Shown: in pieces, positions 27,728-37,272 of the stretch | Layout of the letters: each line of letters begins with the position of its first letter | How positions within the stretch are numbered: the first letter of the stretch is position 1 | Origin: Candidatus Skiveiella danica | GTDB taxonomy: Bacteria > Pseudomonadota > Gammaproteobacteria > Burkholderiales > Burkholderiaceae_C | NCBI GenBank assembly: GCA_016721925.1 | Contig: JADKHE010000009.1 | Span: forward strand, 44,407 to 108,406 | DNA: 64,000 nt | Direction of reading: 5' to 3' | Program-made: the position numbers and the translations under genes | Notes under the pieces: generated by a model | What the model saw: only the letters and a program-made list of their open reading frames with translations | Told to the model about the DNA's origin: nothing | Database searches by the model: none

Positions 27728-28519
27728 TCAGCGCAGTTCGCCGTATTGGGTGGGGCTCAGCGCCGGATAGGGCGGGTCGTCGTCGAGCATTTCGGTTTCG
27801 GCGATCTCCGTGTCCGGCAAGCGGGATTCAATGATCTCCGTGTTCTCGAAACCGGTGAGCTTGGGGGCATGAGGATCGCCCACCTGAGCCTGCGCACCAG
27901 CGGCCGCGGGCAATGCACCGGCCGCCAGCGCCTGCTTGAGCGCATTGATCTCGGCAGCCAGGACCGGCTCGAACGCAGGACGATTGGCGGGCGGGGGCGT
28001 CAGGGACGCGCTTTCGGCCACTGCCGCTGACGCGGCCGGCAGGGTGGCCCGGTATTTTGGTCCGGCGGACGCATCGCCGGGCTGGTTTGCGGCGGTCACG
28101 TCCTCGGCGCGCCAGTAGACCGCTGACACCACGATGTTGTAGCGGGCCTTGGCTGCCTGGCAGATCAGGTTCTCGATCTCGGCCAGTTGCGAGATTTCGC
28201 TGCCGAAATCCCGCGACAGATCCATCATCACGATGAATTTGCGTCCGCGCGGATCGGTCGCCAGCACCTTGAACTTGAAGCTGCTCGACAGCACGCCCAC
28301 GCGAACCATCGATTCCCGCACCACCTTGTACAGCAACTCGCGCAAGCGCGAACGCTCATTTTTCCGTCGTTCGGCGGTGTTGGTAGCGGCCTCTTTGGCT
28401 CGGACCGCCGCGTCTTTGGCTTCCGCCGGTGCGCGCACGCCAGTGGCGGCGTCACGGGGGAATGCCGCCTGCCCCCGCGCGGGCTGTGGTGTGCTCTTGA
28501 ACCAGCCGAAAAATGACAT
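27728..28519 (-). CDS. Conserved hypothetical protein beside gspC
   Basis: About 263 residues starting MSFFGWFKSTPQ; function not recognised. The N-terminal 60 residues are Ala/Lys/Glu-rich and probably disordered or coiled. A compact middle region (LRELLYKVVRESMVRVGVLS through AKARYNIVVSAVYWRAEDV) looks like a folded alpha/beta domain with basic patches. The tail is Ala/Pro-rich and ends with an acidic segment (IIESRLPDTEIAETEMLDDD). No signal peptide or membrane helix. It converges on gspC with a 24-base gap and precedes ilvA's 3' end; no link to secretion can be shown. Confidence 0.7.
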   Translation of the reverse strand: MSFFGWFKSTPQPARGQAAFPRDAATGVRAPAEAKDAAVRAKEAATNTAERRKNERSRLRELLYKVVRESMVRVGVLSSSFKFKVLATDPRGRKFIVMMDLSRDFGSEISQLAEIENLICQAAKARYNIVVSAVYWRAEDVTAANQPGDASAGPKYRATLPAASAAVAESASLTPPPANRPAFEPVLAAEINALKQALAAGALPAAAGAQAQVGDPHAPKLTGFENTEIIESRLPDTEIAETEMLDDDPPYPALSPTQYGELR

Positions 28520-28574
28520 GCGACGGATTCTAGTGGATGGGTCGGGTGATAGACCCGGGATGTGTAACCAGCCG

Positions 28575-30161
28575 TCAGCTCTGCAGGAACATGCGGTACA
28601 CCGGATTTTGCGTCTCTTCCACACAGGGGTAACCCAGTGTCTCCAGGAAGCGCGCAAAGATCCTGTCGTCACTGCGCGGAACCTGTAGCCCGACCAGGAT
28701 GCGGCCGTAGTCGGCACCCTGGTTGCGGTAGTGGAACAGGCTGATGTTCCATCCGGGAGGCATCAGGCTCAGGAACTTCAGAAGGGCGCCCGGGCGCTCG
28801 GGAAACACGAAACGCAGCAGGCGTTCGTCTTTCGCCAGCGAGGAGTGGCCGCCCACCATGTGCCGGATATGTTCCTGCGCGAGGTCGTCGTGGGTCAGGT
28901 CCAGGGCCTCGAAGCCATGGCGCGTGAAATTCGCGGCGATCTTCGTGCTTTCGCCTTTTCCCTGCGTGGTCAGACCCACGAACACGTGGGCCTTGGCCGC
29001 ATCGCTGATCCGGTAGTTGAACTCGGTGACGTTGCGGGGGCCGCCGGGCAGGGTGCCGATCAATTCGCAGAAGCGCCGGAAGCTGCCGCGCTCCTCGGGA
29101 ATCGTCACGGCAAGCAAGGCCTCGCGCTCTTCGCCGACCTCGGCGCGCTCGGCGACGAAGCGCAAACGGTCGAAGTTCATGTTGGCGCCGCACAGGATGG
29201 CGGCGTAGGTTTCGCCTTTGGTCTTGTGCGTGGCCACGTACTGCTTGATCGCCGCCACCGCCAGCGCACCGGCGGGCTCGACGATGCTGCGCGTGTCGAC
29301 GAAGATGTCCTTGATGGCCGCGCACACGGCATCGGTGTCCACGGTCATGAATTCGTCCACCAGCCCGCGGGCCACGCGGAAGGTCTCTTCGCCCACCAGC
29401 TTGACGGCTGTGCCGTCGGAGAACAGACCCACATCCGCCAGCGTCACACGCCTCCTGGCCGCCACCGAGCGGATCATGGCGTCCGAATCGTTCATCTGCA
29501 CGCCGATGACGCGGATGCGGGGATCCACCGCCTTGATGTAGTTGGCCACGCCCGACACCAACCCGCCACCGCCAATCGCGACAAACACGGCGTCGAGCCG
29601 CGCGCCGGACTGCCCGCCCAGGGTCTGCACCTGGCGTAGCATCTCCATGGCCACGGTACCCTGGCCGGCGATCACGTCGGGGTCGTCGAAGGGGTGGACG
29701 AAGGTCAGTCCCTCTTTCTTTTCCAGTTCCAGCGAATGGGTGTAGGCGTCAGAGTAGCTGTCGCCGAACAGCACCACTTCGCCGCCGAGCGCGCGCACCG
29801 CGTCGACCTTGACGTGAGGCGTGGTGGTTGGCATGACGATCACCGCCCTGCAGCCCAGCTTGTGGGCGCCCAGCGCCACGCCTTGGGCGTGGTTGCCGGC
29901 CGAGGCGCAGATCACGCCCTTTTTCAGCTGCTCGGGCGGCAGGTGCGCCATCTTGTTGTACGCGCCGCGCAGCTTGAAGCTGAAAACCGGTTGCTGGTCC
30001 TCGCGCTTCAGGAGAATCCGGTTGTGCAGTCGCCGGCTCAGGTTTTTGGCCGGCTCCAGCGCCGACTCGACCGCCACGTCATAGACGCGGGCGGTCAGGA
30101 TCTTCTTCAGGTAGTCCGCCGGCTTGAGAGGCCGCGCGGCTCGGGTCGATGCAGGCTTCAT
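28575..30161 (-). CDS. ilvA: Biosynthetic threonine ammonia-lyase
   Basis: PLP enzyme that deaminates threonine to 2-oxobutanoate, first step to isoleucine; 528 residues. The catalytic domain has the PLP lysine in VFSFKLRGAYNKM, CASAGNHAQGVALGA, AIGGGGLVSGVA and ILCGANMNFDRLR. Two ACT-like regulatory domains follow (ERGSFRRFCELIGTLP; VFPERPGALLKFLSLM), indicating isoleucine feedback control. The ATG at 30161 begins MKPAST; the frame stays open upstream, but no family sequence is seen there and a terminator hairpin intervenes. Confidence 0.95.
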   Translation of the reverse strand: MKPASTRAARPLKPADYLKKILTARVYDVAVESALEPAKNLSRRLHNRILLKREDQQPVFSFKLRGAYNKMAHLPPEQLKKGVICASAGNHAQGVALGAHKLGCRAVIVMPTTTPHVKVDAVRALGGEVVLFGDSYSDAYTHSLELEKKEGLTFVHPFDDPDVIAGQGTVAMEMLRQVQTLGGQSGARLDAVFVAIGGGGLVSGVANYIKAVDPRIRVIGVQMNDSDAMIRSVAARRRVTLADVGLFSDGTAVKLVGEETFRVARGLVDEFMTVDTDAVCAAIKDIFVDTRSIVEPAGALAVAAIKQYVATHKTKGETYAAILCGANMNFDRLRFVAERAEVGEEREALLAVTIPEERGSFRRFCELIGTLPGGPRNVTEFNYRISDAAKAHVFVGLTTQGKGESTKIAANFTRHGFEALDLTHDDLAQEHIRHMVGGHSSLAKDERLLRFVFPERPGALLKFLSLMPPGWNISLFHYRNQGADYGRILVGLQVPRSDDRIFARFLETLGYPCVEETQNPVYRMFLQS

Positions 30162-30207
30162 GGTTTTCCCTCGGCCGCCATCATAGAGGGCAGGCCGCGC
30201 GGCCCAG

Positions 30208-30237
30208 AAAAAAGCCCCGAACCTTTCGGTCCGGGGC
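30208..30237 (-). terminator. Intrinsic terminator in the ilvA leader
   Basis: On the minus strand GCCCCGGACC-GAAA-GGTTCGGGGC followed by six T. It ends 47 bases before the ilvA start. With no minus-strand gene upstream (osmC is divergent), it most likely acts as a leader attenuator or ends a small RNA. Confidence 0.7.
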
Positions 30238-30424
30238 CAATCCACCTTTTTCAGAGGGGTGGAGGAGACAAGCAGCGCATGAACCCTCATGCATGGGCTC
30301 CAGTGTAGCGATAATTTGTTGCGTCGCAGCAGTGGCGTCTGTCTCAAACTGCGACAAAGTGGGCGTCCCTGACGGAAGTCTTTGGGGTCGGGCCGGGTCG
30401 ATCAACCTTGTGGGAATTCAAACG

Positions 30425-30874
30425 ATGGAATGCACAGTCAGCTGGACGGGCCCAAGCGGCACGCGCACCGGGATGGGCTTTGTGGCCGAGACCGGCAGTG
30501 GCCATACCTTGATGATGGACGGCGCGCCCGATGCCGCCAAGCCTGGCAACGGGGGGCAGAATCTGGCGCCGCGCCCCATGGAGACCGTGCTGGCGGGCAC
30601 CGGCGGATGCACGGCCTACGACGTCGTGCTGATCCTGAAGCGGGGGCGTCATGACGTGCGCGGCTGCACGGTCACGCTGACCAGCGAGCGTGCGGAAACC
30701 GATCCGAAGGTGTTTCTCAAGATCCACATGCAGTTCACCGTGACGGGCAAGGGCATCCCGGCAGCAGCCGTGGAGCGTGCCATTGCCATGAGCCACGAAA
30801 AATACTGCTCGGCCAGCATCATGCTGGGCAAGACCGCCGCCATCACCACCGGTTTTACGCTGATTGAAGCCTGA
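30425..30874 (+). CDS. OsmC/YhfA family thiol protein
   Basis: 149-residue OsmC-like protein. The family includes thiol peroxidases that reduce organic hydroperoxides, but YhfA-type members are less well defined. The two conserved cysteines are visible in AGTGGCTAYDVVLILKRGR and SHEKYCSASIML. The ATG at 30425 gives the usual N-terminus MECTVSWTG. Divergent from ilvA; the 263-bp gap 30162-30424 holds the ilvA leader and both promoters. Confidence 0.88.
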   Translation: MECTVSWTGPSGTRTGMGFVAETGSGHTLMMDGAPDAAKPGNGGQNLAPRPMETVLAGTGGCTAYDVVLILKRGRHDVRGCTVTLTSERAETDPKVFLKIHMQFTVTGKGIPAAAVERAIAMSHEKYCSASIMLGKTAAITTGFTLIEA

Positions 30875-30879
30875 GAGGG

Positions 30880-30930
30880 CGCAATCCCAGCGTGAAATGG
30901 ATGTTCTTAGCTACTGAAATAGTAGTGTTT
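30880..30930 (-). repeat. Dispersed repeat copy D
   Basis: Antisense copy directly after the osmC stop; on the minus strand it reads ACTACTATTTCAGTAGCT (inverted repeat), AAGAACATCCATT, TCACGCTGGGATTGCG. Placed between two convergent genes. Confidence 0.75.
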
Positions 30931-31018
30931 ATTGGCTGCTGAGAGGCTGCGGGTGGCAGGGCACAGGGCCGAGGCACAGGCGCAGTGATCGCTGCGCTGG
31001 CCGGGTGCCTCGAGCCCT

Positions 31019-31639
31019 TCAGATCCGGTGTGCCGTGAGGGTCATCACCCTGGCTGCGCCGCGCATCAGCTGCCGGATGGGCTGGGGCATCGGCAGGGCG
31101 CCGGCTGCCAGGGCCTCGTCGGCATGGCGCCCCTCTTCGTCGCGCATCTGGGCCACGATGGCCCTGGAGGCCTGGTCGCATGCGGGCAGTCGCTCCATGT
31201 GGCTCGCCAGGTGTGCCTCCACCTGCCGTTCGGTCTCCACGACAAAGCCCAGACTGAGCCGGTCGCCGCCGAGCCGTCCGGCCAGCAGACCGATGCCAAA
31301 TGCGCCGGCGTACCAGAGGGGATTGAGCAGCGACGGGCGTGCCCCCAGTTCGTCCAGGCGCGCGCGGGTCCAGGCCAGATGGTCCGTTTCTTCGCGGGCC
31401 GCAGCCTCAAAATGGGCGCGCAGCACCGGGTTGTTCGTGGCCAGTGCCTGTGAGGCGTACAGGGCTTGCGCGCAGACTTCGCCGACGTGGTTGACCCGCA
31501 TCAGTGCGCCGGCCTCGCGGGCCTCGGCGGCAGTCAATTGGCTTGGCTCGGCGGGCAGGGTCGGGCAGGCGCGTGCGGGCCGTGGCTGTGCAAACAGGGT
31601 GCGAAGGGCGGTGTCGGCGGCGGTCAGCAAGGCGTCCAT
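31019..31639 (-). CDS. coq7: 3-demethoxyubiquinol 3-hydroxylase (di-iron)
   Basis: Ubiquinone biosynthesis monooxygenase of the Coq7 ferritin-like family; 206 residues. The iron ligands lie in ALMRVNHVGEVCAQALY, AAREETDHLAWT, ETERQVEAHL and DEEGRHADEAL, two E-x2-H pairs plus additional Glu residues. The ATG at 31639 begins MDALLTAADTALRTLF as in other members; an ATG at 31681 would add 14 residues. Confidence 0.93.
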   Translation of the reverse strand: MDALLTAADTALRTLFAQPRPARACPTLPAEPSQLTAAEAREAGALMRVNHVGEVCAQALYASQALATNNPVLRAHFEAAAREETDHLAWTRARLDELGARPSLLNPLWYAGAFGIGLLAGRLGGDRLSLGFVVETERQVEAHLASHMERLPACDQASRAIVAQMRDEEGRHADEALAAGALPMPQPIRQLMRGAARVMTLTAHRI

Positions 31640-31937
31640 GGGGCGAGGCTTGGTTGGGTTGCACGGATCAGAAGCGTTCATTTTGCCCCCGCGGCACCAA
31701 GGGCCTCTGCGCCGGGTGTGGCAGCATTTCCACGGCGGTTCGCCAATTTGTTGCAAGCCTGCAACGAAATGCAAATATCCCGGTCAATTCCTTTGCGAAA
31801 CCGTCCGTCCTCTGGTGCAATAACAACAACTTCCCAAAAGGAGGTTGGCCCGGGGAACCGGCGGGATCATTTGGATGCCTCGCATCGGAGCGAACCCCCG
31901 AACCGGAGCCCTCTGTTTAACCTTGGAGAACCTCGCA

Positions 31938-33056
31938 ATGAAAAAATCACTGATCGCCCTGGCTGTGCTGGCCGCTTCCGGCGCCGCAATGGCCCAATCC
32001 TCCGTCACCCTGTTCGGCGTGGTTGACGCGACCATTCGCTACGTTGACGGTGGCACCAATGGCAACATCTGGAGCCTGACCAACTCTGGCTACAACAGCA
32101 GCCGTCTGGGCTTCCGTGGCACGGAAGACCTCGGTGGCGGCCTGAGCGCCAGCTTCTGGCTGGAAGCCGGTGTCAACAACGACAACGGTACCGGCAGCGC
32201 CTCCAGCACCAACAACACCGTCGCCGGCAGCGCCAGCGCGAACACCGGCACGCAAGGTCTGACCTTCAACCGTCGCTCCACCGTCAGCCTGGCTGGCAGC
32301 TGGGGTGAGTTGCGTCTGGGCCGTGACTTCGTTCCGTATTTCTGGAACACCACGATCTTCGATCCGTTCGGCACCAACGGCGTGGGCGCGGTCAGCAACT
32401 TCACGCTGGTCGGTCTGGGCCTTCTCACCGGCAACAGCCTGAACAGCACGGCTGCTGGCGTGCGCGCTTCCAACAGCATCGGCTACTTCATGCCCAACAT
32501 TGCTGGCTTCTATGGCCAGGCCATGTACGCCATGGGTGAGCAGAACAACAAGTTGACCGGTGGTGCATCCAACCCGAACGGCTCCAACGGCAACGTCGGC
32601 AGCGTGCGCATCGGCTACGCCAATGGCCCGGTTGACATCGCTTACAGCTGGGGCGCCACCACTTGGGCTCCGAGCCTGCAGTACCAAGTGAACAACGTCG
32701 GTGCGTCGTGGAACTTTGGCGTGGCCAAGGCCATGTTCCTGTGGAACCAGGAAGCGTCTGACAACACGGCCTCGGGCACGGTTCGTAGCAACACCTACAT
32801 GCTGGGTGCCACGATGCCTCTGGGCGCTGGCGAACTGAAGGGCTCCTATAGCTGGGGCAATTCCACGAACGACGGCGTCGATGGCTCCCAGATCGCGATC
32901 GGTTATGTCTACAACCTGTCCAAGCGCACCGCCCTGTATACGACCTACTCGTACATCAACAACGACGGCAAGACTGCTTCTTACAACATGGGTATCAACC
33001 CTGGTCTGAAGAACAGCACCTACGGTTTCGACTTCGGTGTGAAGCACTCCTTCTGA
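31938..33056 (+). CDS. Gram-negative general porin
   Basis: Trimeric outer-membrane porin of the betaproteobacterial OmpC-like (porin_4) family; 372 residues. Signal peptide MKKSLIALAVLAASGAAMAQ, then SSVTLFGVVDATIRYVDGG, SRLGFRGTEDLGGGLSASFW, TFNRRSTVSLAGSWGELRLGR and a terminal strand GFDFGVKHSF ending in Phe, needed for Bam-dependent assembly. A TTGGAG ribosome site precedes the start. The 298-bp upstream region from the coq7 start holds the promoter but no clear conserved operator. Confidence 0.95.
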   Translation: MKKSLIALAVLAASGAAMAQSSVTLFGVVDATIRYVDGGTNGNIWSLTNSGYNSSRLGFRGTEDLGGGLSASFWLEAGVNNDNGTGSASSTNNTVAGSASANTGTQGLTFNRRSTVSLAGSWGELRLGRDFVPYFWNTTIFDPFGTNGVGAVSNFTLVGLGLLTGNSLNSTAAGVRASNSIGYFMPNIAGFYGQAMYAMGEQNNKLTGGASNPNGSNGNVGSVRIGYANGPVDIAYSWGATTWAPSLQYQVNNVGASWNFGVAKAMFLWNQEASDNTASGTVRSNTYMLGATMPLGAGELKGSYSWGNSTNDGVDGSQIAIGYVYNLSKRTALYTTYSYINNDGKTASYNMGINPGLKNSTYGFDFGVKHSF

Positions 33057-33100
33057 TCCCCGGCTGGCCTTGTGCCAGCTGTGAATAAAATGGTCTGAAA

Positions 33101-33132
33101 ACCGCCAATCTCCGGATTGGCGGTTTTTTTTT
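33101..33132 (+). terminator. Porin terminator
   Basis: ACCGCCAATC-TCCG-GATTGGCGGT hairpin followed by nine T (33124-33132), 44 bases after the porin stop. Confidence 0.93.
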
Positions 33133-33292
33133 GCCAGGCCTGGCGGCCGCACTGTGGAACCGCCGGGATGGCCGTGCCTGAACCGCATGAGCCGGTAGAA
33201 TTTGCCGGTATCGACCAGCGCCTTCGGGCTTTCCCTGTTTCAGTGGAAATGAACGCGCCCTAACATCAATGATCCCTTCTTTCGAGATTTTC

Positions 33293-34876
33293 ATGAAAAC
33301 CAAACTTGCCTTGTTGTCTGCTGCCCTGGCTGCCTCATTGGTGGCTGCACCCGCCTTTGCGAAGACGTTCAAGTGGTCGAGCGCCAGCGATATCCCCACG
33401 CTGGATATTCATTCGCAGAACAACGCGCTTGGCAATGGCGTTCATGCCTCCATTTACGAGTCGCTGGTGTACTACAACAGCACCACCTTCAAGCCCGAGG
33501 GACAACTGGCCATCAGCTGGAGCCAGGTGTCGCCGACCCAGATGCGCTTTGTCCTGCGCCCCGGCGTCAAGTTCAGCGATGGTTCGCCGCTGACTGCCGA
33601 TGACGTGGTGTACTCCATCATGCGGGCGATGGCCAAGACCTCCAATTACGCGGTCTACACCCAGGGTATCGACAAGGCGGTGAAGGTCAACGACACCACC
33701 GTGGACCTGATCATGAAAGGTCCGAATCCGGTACTGCTCAATCAGTTGACCGAACTGCGCATCATGAGCAAGGCCTGGGCGGAAAAGAACAAGTCGGTCG
33801 AGCCCAAGGACATTCGGACCAAGGACGAAAGCTATGCTCACCGCAACGCGATGGGCACCGGCCCCTTCATGGTCAAGGAATGGCAGCCGGACCAGAAACT
33901 GGTGCTGGTGAAGAACCCGCTATGGTGGGGATGGGCCAATGCCAAGACCAATGTGACCGAGATCATCTACACGCCCATCAAGTCGGAAGCGACGCGTGTG
34001 GCGGCGCTGTTGTCCGGTGAGCTGGACTTCGTGCTTGACCCGAGCCTGCAGGACTTGGGCCGGATTCGATCCGGCGCCAATCTCAAGGTGATCGATGGCG
34101 TTGAGAACCGCACGATCTTCTTCGGCATGGACCAGCATCGCGACGAACTGCCGGGCTCCAACATCAAAGGCAAGAACCCGCTGAAGGACCAGCGTGTGCG
34201 CATGGCCTTGTACCAGGGCATTGACATCGCCAGCATCAATCGGGTCACCATGCGCGGTCTGAGCCAGCCGACGGGTGCGCTGGTGGCGCCGCAGGTCACT
34301 GGCTGGACGAAAGGTGTCGACAAGCGCTTTGCCTATGATCCCGAGGCCGCAAAGAAGCTGCTGGCCGATGCGGGCTACCCGCAGGGCTTCGAGGTGGACT
34401 TTGCCTGCCCGAACAACCGCTACATCAACGACGAGGAGATCTGCCAGGCCGTCACCGCGATGTGGGCCAAGATCGGCGTCAAGGCCAAGCTGCGCACCTT
34501 GCCGCTGGTGACCTATTTCCCGATGATCCAGCGCTACGAGGCCAGCATCTACATGCTGGGCTGGGGTGTGCCGACCTTTGACGCCCTTTACAGCCTGCAA
34601 TCGCTGACCCGCAGTGTGGGCGCCGGTGGCGACGGCAACTACAACGTCGGCCGTTACAGCAACCCGCGCATGGATGCTTTGGTGGAGCGCACGAAGAAGG
34701 AAACCGACCTGAAGCTGCGCACCGAGCTGCTGACCGAAGCGCTGCAACTGAGCAACGACACGGTGTCGCATCTCCCTCTGCACAACCAGATCATTCCCTG
34801 GGCCATGAAGAAGAACGTCGATGTGGTTCACCGTGCGGACAACCGTCTCGACTGGCGCCTGATCGTGGTGAAGTGA
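33293..34876 (+). CDS. ABC transporter solute-binding protein, peptide/SBP5 family (first)
   Basis: Periplasmic binding protein of the DppA/OppA family, 527 residues, with a signal peptide ending AAPAFA/KTF. Family features: DIPTLDIHSQNNALGNGVHASIYESLVYY, FSDGSPLTADDVVYSIMRAM, DPEAAKKLLADAGYPQGFEVDF and a C-terminal HLPLHNQIIPWAMKKNV. Probable ligand: a di- or oligopeptide or amide; unresolved. Start 33293 chosen because it opens the signal peptide. A terminator follows, so it can be expressed separately from the transporter. Its paralogue lies at 37273-38855. Confidence 0.93.
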   Translation: MKTKLALLSAALAASLVAAPAFAKTFKWSSASDIPTLDIHSQNNALGNGVHASIYESLVYYNSTTFKPEGQLAISWSQVSPTQMRFVLRPGVKFSDGSPLTADDVVYSIMRAMAKTSNYAVYTQGIDKAVKVNDTTVDLIMKGPNPVLLNQLTELRIMSKAWAEKNKSVEPKDIRTKDESYAHRNAMGTGPFMVKEWQPDQKLVLVKNPLWWGWANAKTNVTEIIYTPIKSEATRVAALLSGELDFVLDPSLQDLGRIRSGANLKVIDGVENRTIFFGMDQHRDELPGSNIKGKNPLKDQRVRMALYQGIDIASINRVTMRGLSQPTGALVAPQVTGWTKGVDKRFAYDPEAAKKLLADAGYPQGFEVDFACPNNRYINDEEICQAVTAMWAKIGVKAKLRTLPLVTYFPMIQRYEASIYMLGWGVPTFDALYSLQSLTRSVGAGGDGNYNVGRYSNPRMDALVERTKKETDLKLRTELLTEALQLSNDTVSHLPLHNQIIPWAMKKNVDVVHRADNRLDWRLIVVK

Positions 34877-34894
34877 TCGGGCTTTCACCCGCAT

Positions 34895-34917
34895 AAAGGC
34901 CCGCAAGGGCCTTTTTT
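34895..34917 (+). terminator. Terminator after the first solute-binding protein
   Basis: AAAGGCCC-GCAA-GGGCCTTTTTT, stem plus T-run, 18 bases after the stop codon. Confidence 0.88.
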
Positions 34918-35026
34918 CATGCGACAAGTGCTGTCCCAGGCGAATTGGCACCTCCAGCCTCAAGGAAACCCCGAGGCCGGCACGCTATTCGCTCTGCTAG
35001 CATGCTGACTCACTTATTCACAAGCC

Positions 35027-36001
35027 ATGTTCGCCTTTATCCTGCGCCGCCTGTTTCAGGCCATGATCGTCATGACCACGGTGGCTTTCATCGCGTTCCT
35101 GCTGTTTCAGTACGTGGGTGACCCGGTCGTATTCCTTCTGGGGCAGGACGCCACGCCTGAGCAGATTCGCGCCCTGCGCGCCGACCTGGGGCTGGATCAG
35201 CCCTTTTTCGTGCAGTTCTGGCACTTTCTTTCCAATGCCGTGCAAGGGGAGTTCGGCCTGAGCCTGCGCCAGGGTGCCAAGGTGTCGCGCCTGATTGCCG
35301 AGCGCTTCCCCGCCACGATGGAACTGGCCACCATTGCTGCCGTGCTGGCGCTGGCACTGGGCATTCCGATGGGCGTGTATTCCGCCTTGCGCAGAGGCTC
35401 GTTCCTGAGCCAGGTCTTCATGACGCTGTCGCTGCTCGGGGTCTCGTTGCCCACGTTCCTGATCGGCATCTTGCTGATCCTGTTGTTTTCGGTGGGGCTG
35501 GGCTGGTTTCCCAGCTTCGGTCGCGGGGAGACGGTCCAGCTGGGCTGGTGGAGCAGCGGCTTGCTGACCCTGGATGGCTGGCACCACGTGATCCTGCCCG
35601 CGGTCACGCTGGCGATTTTCCAGCTCACCCTGATCATGCGACTGGTGCGCGCCGAGATGCTCGAAGTGCTGCGCACCGACTACATCAAGTTCGCACGGGC
35701 CCGCGGCCTGTCCGATCGCGCCATTCATTTCGGCCATGCGCTGAAGAACACGCTGGTTCCGGTGATGACGATCACCGGGCTGCAACTCGGCGGCCTGATT
35801 GCCTTTGCCATCATCACCGAGACCGTGTTCCAGTGGCCCGGCATGGGCCTGCTGTTCATCCAGGCGGTGACCTTTGCCGACGTGCCGGTGATGGCGGCCT
35901 ACCTGTGCCTGATTGCCCTGATTTTCGTGGTCATCAACCTGGTGGTCGATCTGCTGTACTTCGTGGTGGACCCGCGCCTGCGCGTGAGCGGTGGTCATTG
36001 A
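35027..36001 (+). CDS. Peptide-type ABC transporter permease, DppB-like
   Basis: Inner-membrane permease, 324 residues with about six membrane helices. N-terminal MFAFILRRLFQAMIVMTTVA and LRADLGLDQPFFVQFW are typical of DppB/OppB; the ATPase-contact EAA loop is in EVLRTDYIKFARARGLSDRA. Stop TGA overlaps the following ATG by one base (TGATG), coupling it to the amidohydrolase. Confidence 0.95.
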   Translation: MFAFILRRLFQAMIVMTTVAFIAFLLFQYVGDPVVFLLGQDATPEQIRALRADLGLDQPFFVQFWHFLSNAVQGEFGLSLRQGAKVSRLIAERFPATMELATIAAVLALALGIPMGVYSALRRGSFLSQVFMTLSLLGVSLPTFLIGILLILLFSVGLGWFPSFGRGETVQLGWWSSGLLTLDGWHHVILPAVTLAIFQLTLIMRLVRAEMLEVLRTDYIKFARARGLSDRAIHFGHALKNTLVPVMTITGLQLGGLIAFAIITETVFQWPGMGLLFIQAVTFADVPVMAAYLCLIALIFVVINLVVDLLYFVVDPRLRVSGGH

Positions 36002-37243
36002 TGCTGGCACCGCGCTACCGTGTCAATGGCCGTGCGTTTGCGCGCATCGCTGAACTGCACCCCGAACTCACCGCGTTCCGGCGCGACCTGCACGCCCATC
36101 CGGAGCTGGGCTTTGAAGAGGTCTATACAGCCGCTCGCGTCGCGGGCGCGCTCAAGGCCTCGGGGGTGGACGAAGTTCACACGGGAATCGGCAAGACGGG
36201 TGTCGTGGGCGTCATCCATGGCCGTGACAACCGCGGCACATGGATTCGCGATGCCACCGGGCAGACCCAGGCCATCGGCCTGCGAGCCGACATGGACGCG
36301 CTGCCCATGACCGAACACAACGACTTTGCCTGGAAATCCGGCAAGGCCGGCTTGATGCACGGCTGCGGCCACGACGGGCACACGGCGATGCTGATCGGCG
36401 CGGCGCGCTACCTGGCCGAGACCCGCCACTTTGCCGGCACCGCCGTGCTGATCTTCCAGCCGGGCGAGGAAGGCTATGCCGGCGCCCGCGAGATGATCCG
36501 GGACGGCTTGTTCGAGCGCTTCCCGGTCGGGGCCGTCTATGGCATGCACAACTGGCCGGCCATGCGCCCCGGGTGTGATCGGCGTGAACCCTGGCCCGAT
36601 GATGGCCGCGGCCGACCGCATCACGATCGAAATCACCGGCCAGGGCGGCCATGGCGCCCACGCCTACCTGGCCGTGGACCCGGTGCTCGTGGGCGCGCAC
36701 ATCATCACGGCGGTGCAAAGCATCGTCTCGCGCAATGTCAAGCCTCTCGACAGCGCCGTCATCAGCCTCTGCGCCGTGCAGGCCGGCGACCCGGGCGCGT
36801 TCAGCGTCATTCCGGGCTCGGCCACGCTGACGGGCACCGTGCGCACCTTCAACCCCGTGGTCCAGGATCTGGTCGAACAGCGCCTGCACGACCTGTGCAG
36901 CGCGGTGGCGCTGGGTTTCGGCGCCTCGGCCACCGTGCAATACGAGCGTATCTATCCCGCTACCGTCAACTCCGACGCCGAGGCCGTTTTCGCCGCCGAT
37001 GTGGCGCAATCGCTGGTGGGCGAAGGCCATGTCGTGCGCGACATGGAGCCCAGCATGGGGTCGGAAGACTTTTCCTTCATGCTGCAGGTCAAGCCCGGCG
37101 CCTACCTGCGCATCGGCCAGGGCGGCGAGGGCAGCTGCTTCCTGCACAACAGCCGGTACGATTTCAACGACGAGATCCTGCCGCTGGGTGCGGCTCTGCA
37201 CGCCAGCCTGGTCGAGCAGGCCCTGCCGACAACCTCAAACTGA
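36001..37243 (+). CDS. M20 family amidohydrolase (hippurate hydrolase-like), one frameshift
   Basis: Zinc-dependent amidohydrolase of the hippurate/N-acyl-amino-acid hydrolase group, about 413 residues when repaired. Visible: RRDLHAHPELGFEE, GLRADMDALPMTE, metal-binding MHGCGHDGHTAML, catalytic QPGEEGYAGAREM, dimer-domain GQGGHGAHAYLAVDPV and C-terminal MGSEDFSFML. The frame breaks in the CCCC run at 36567-36570 (one extra C restores PGVIGVNPGPMMAAADRI). Embedded in a peptide importer operon, it likely cleaves an imported N-acyl or peptide substrate. Confidence 0.9.
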
Positions 37244-37272
37244 CCGATTTGTTTTTTACCAAGGAGCGCCTC

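Noticed and set aside
31820..31900. Apparent resemblance to a ribosomal RNA 3' end upstream of the porin
   Set aside because: Only short GC-rich words match; there is no extended rRNA similarity and the region is a porin 5' leader.
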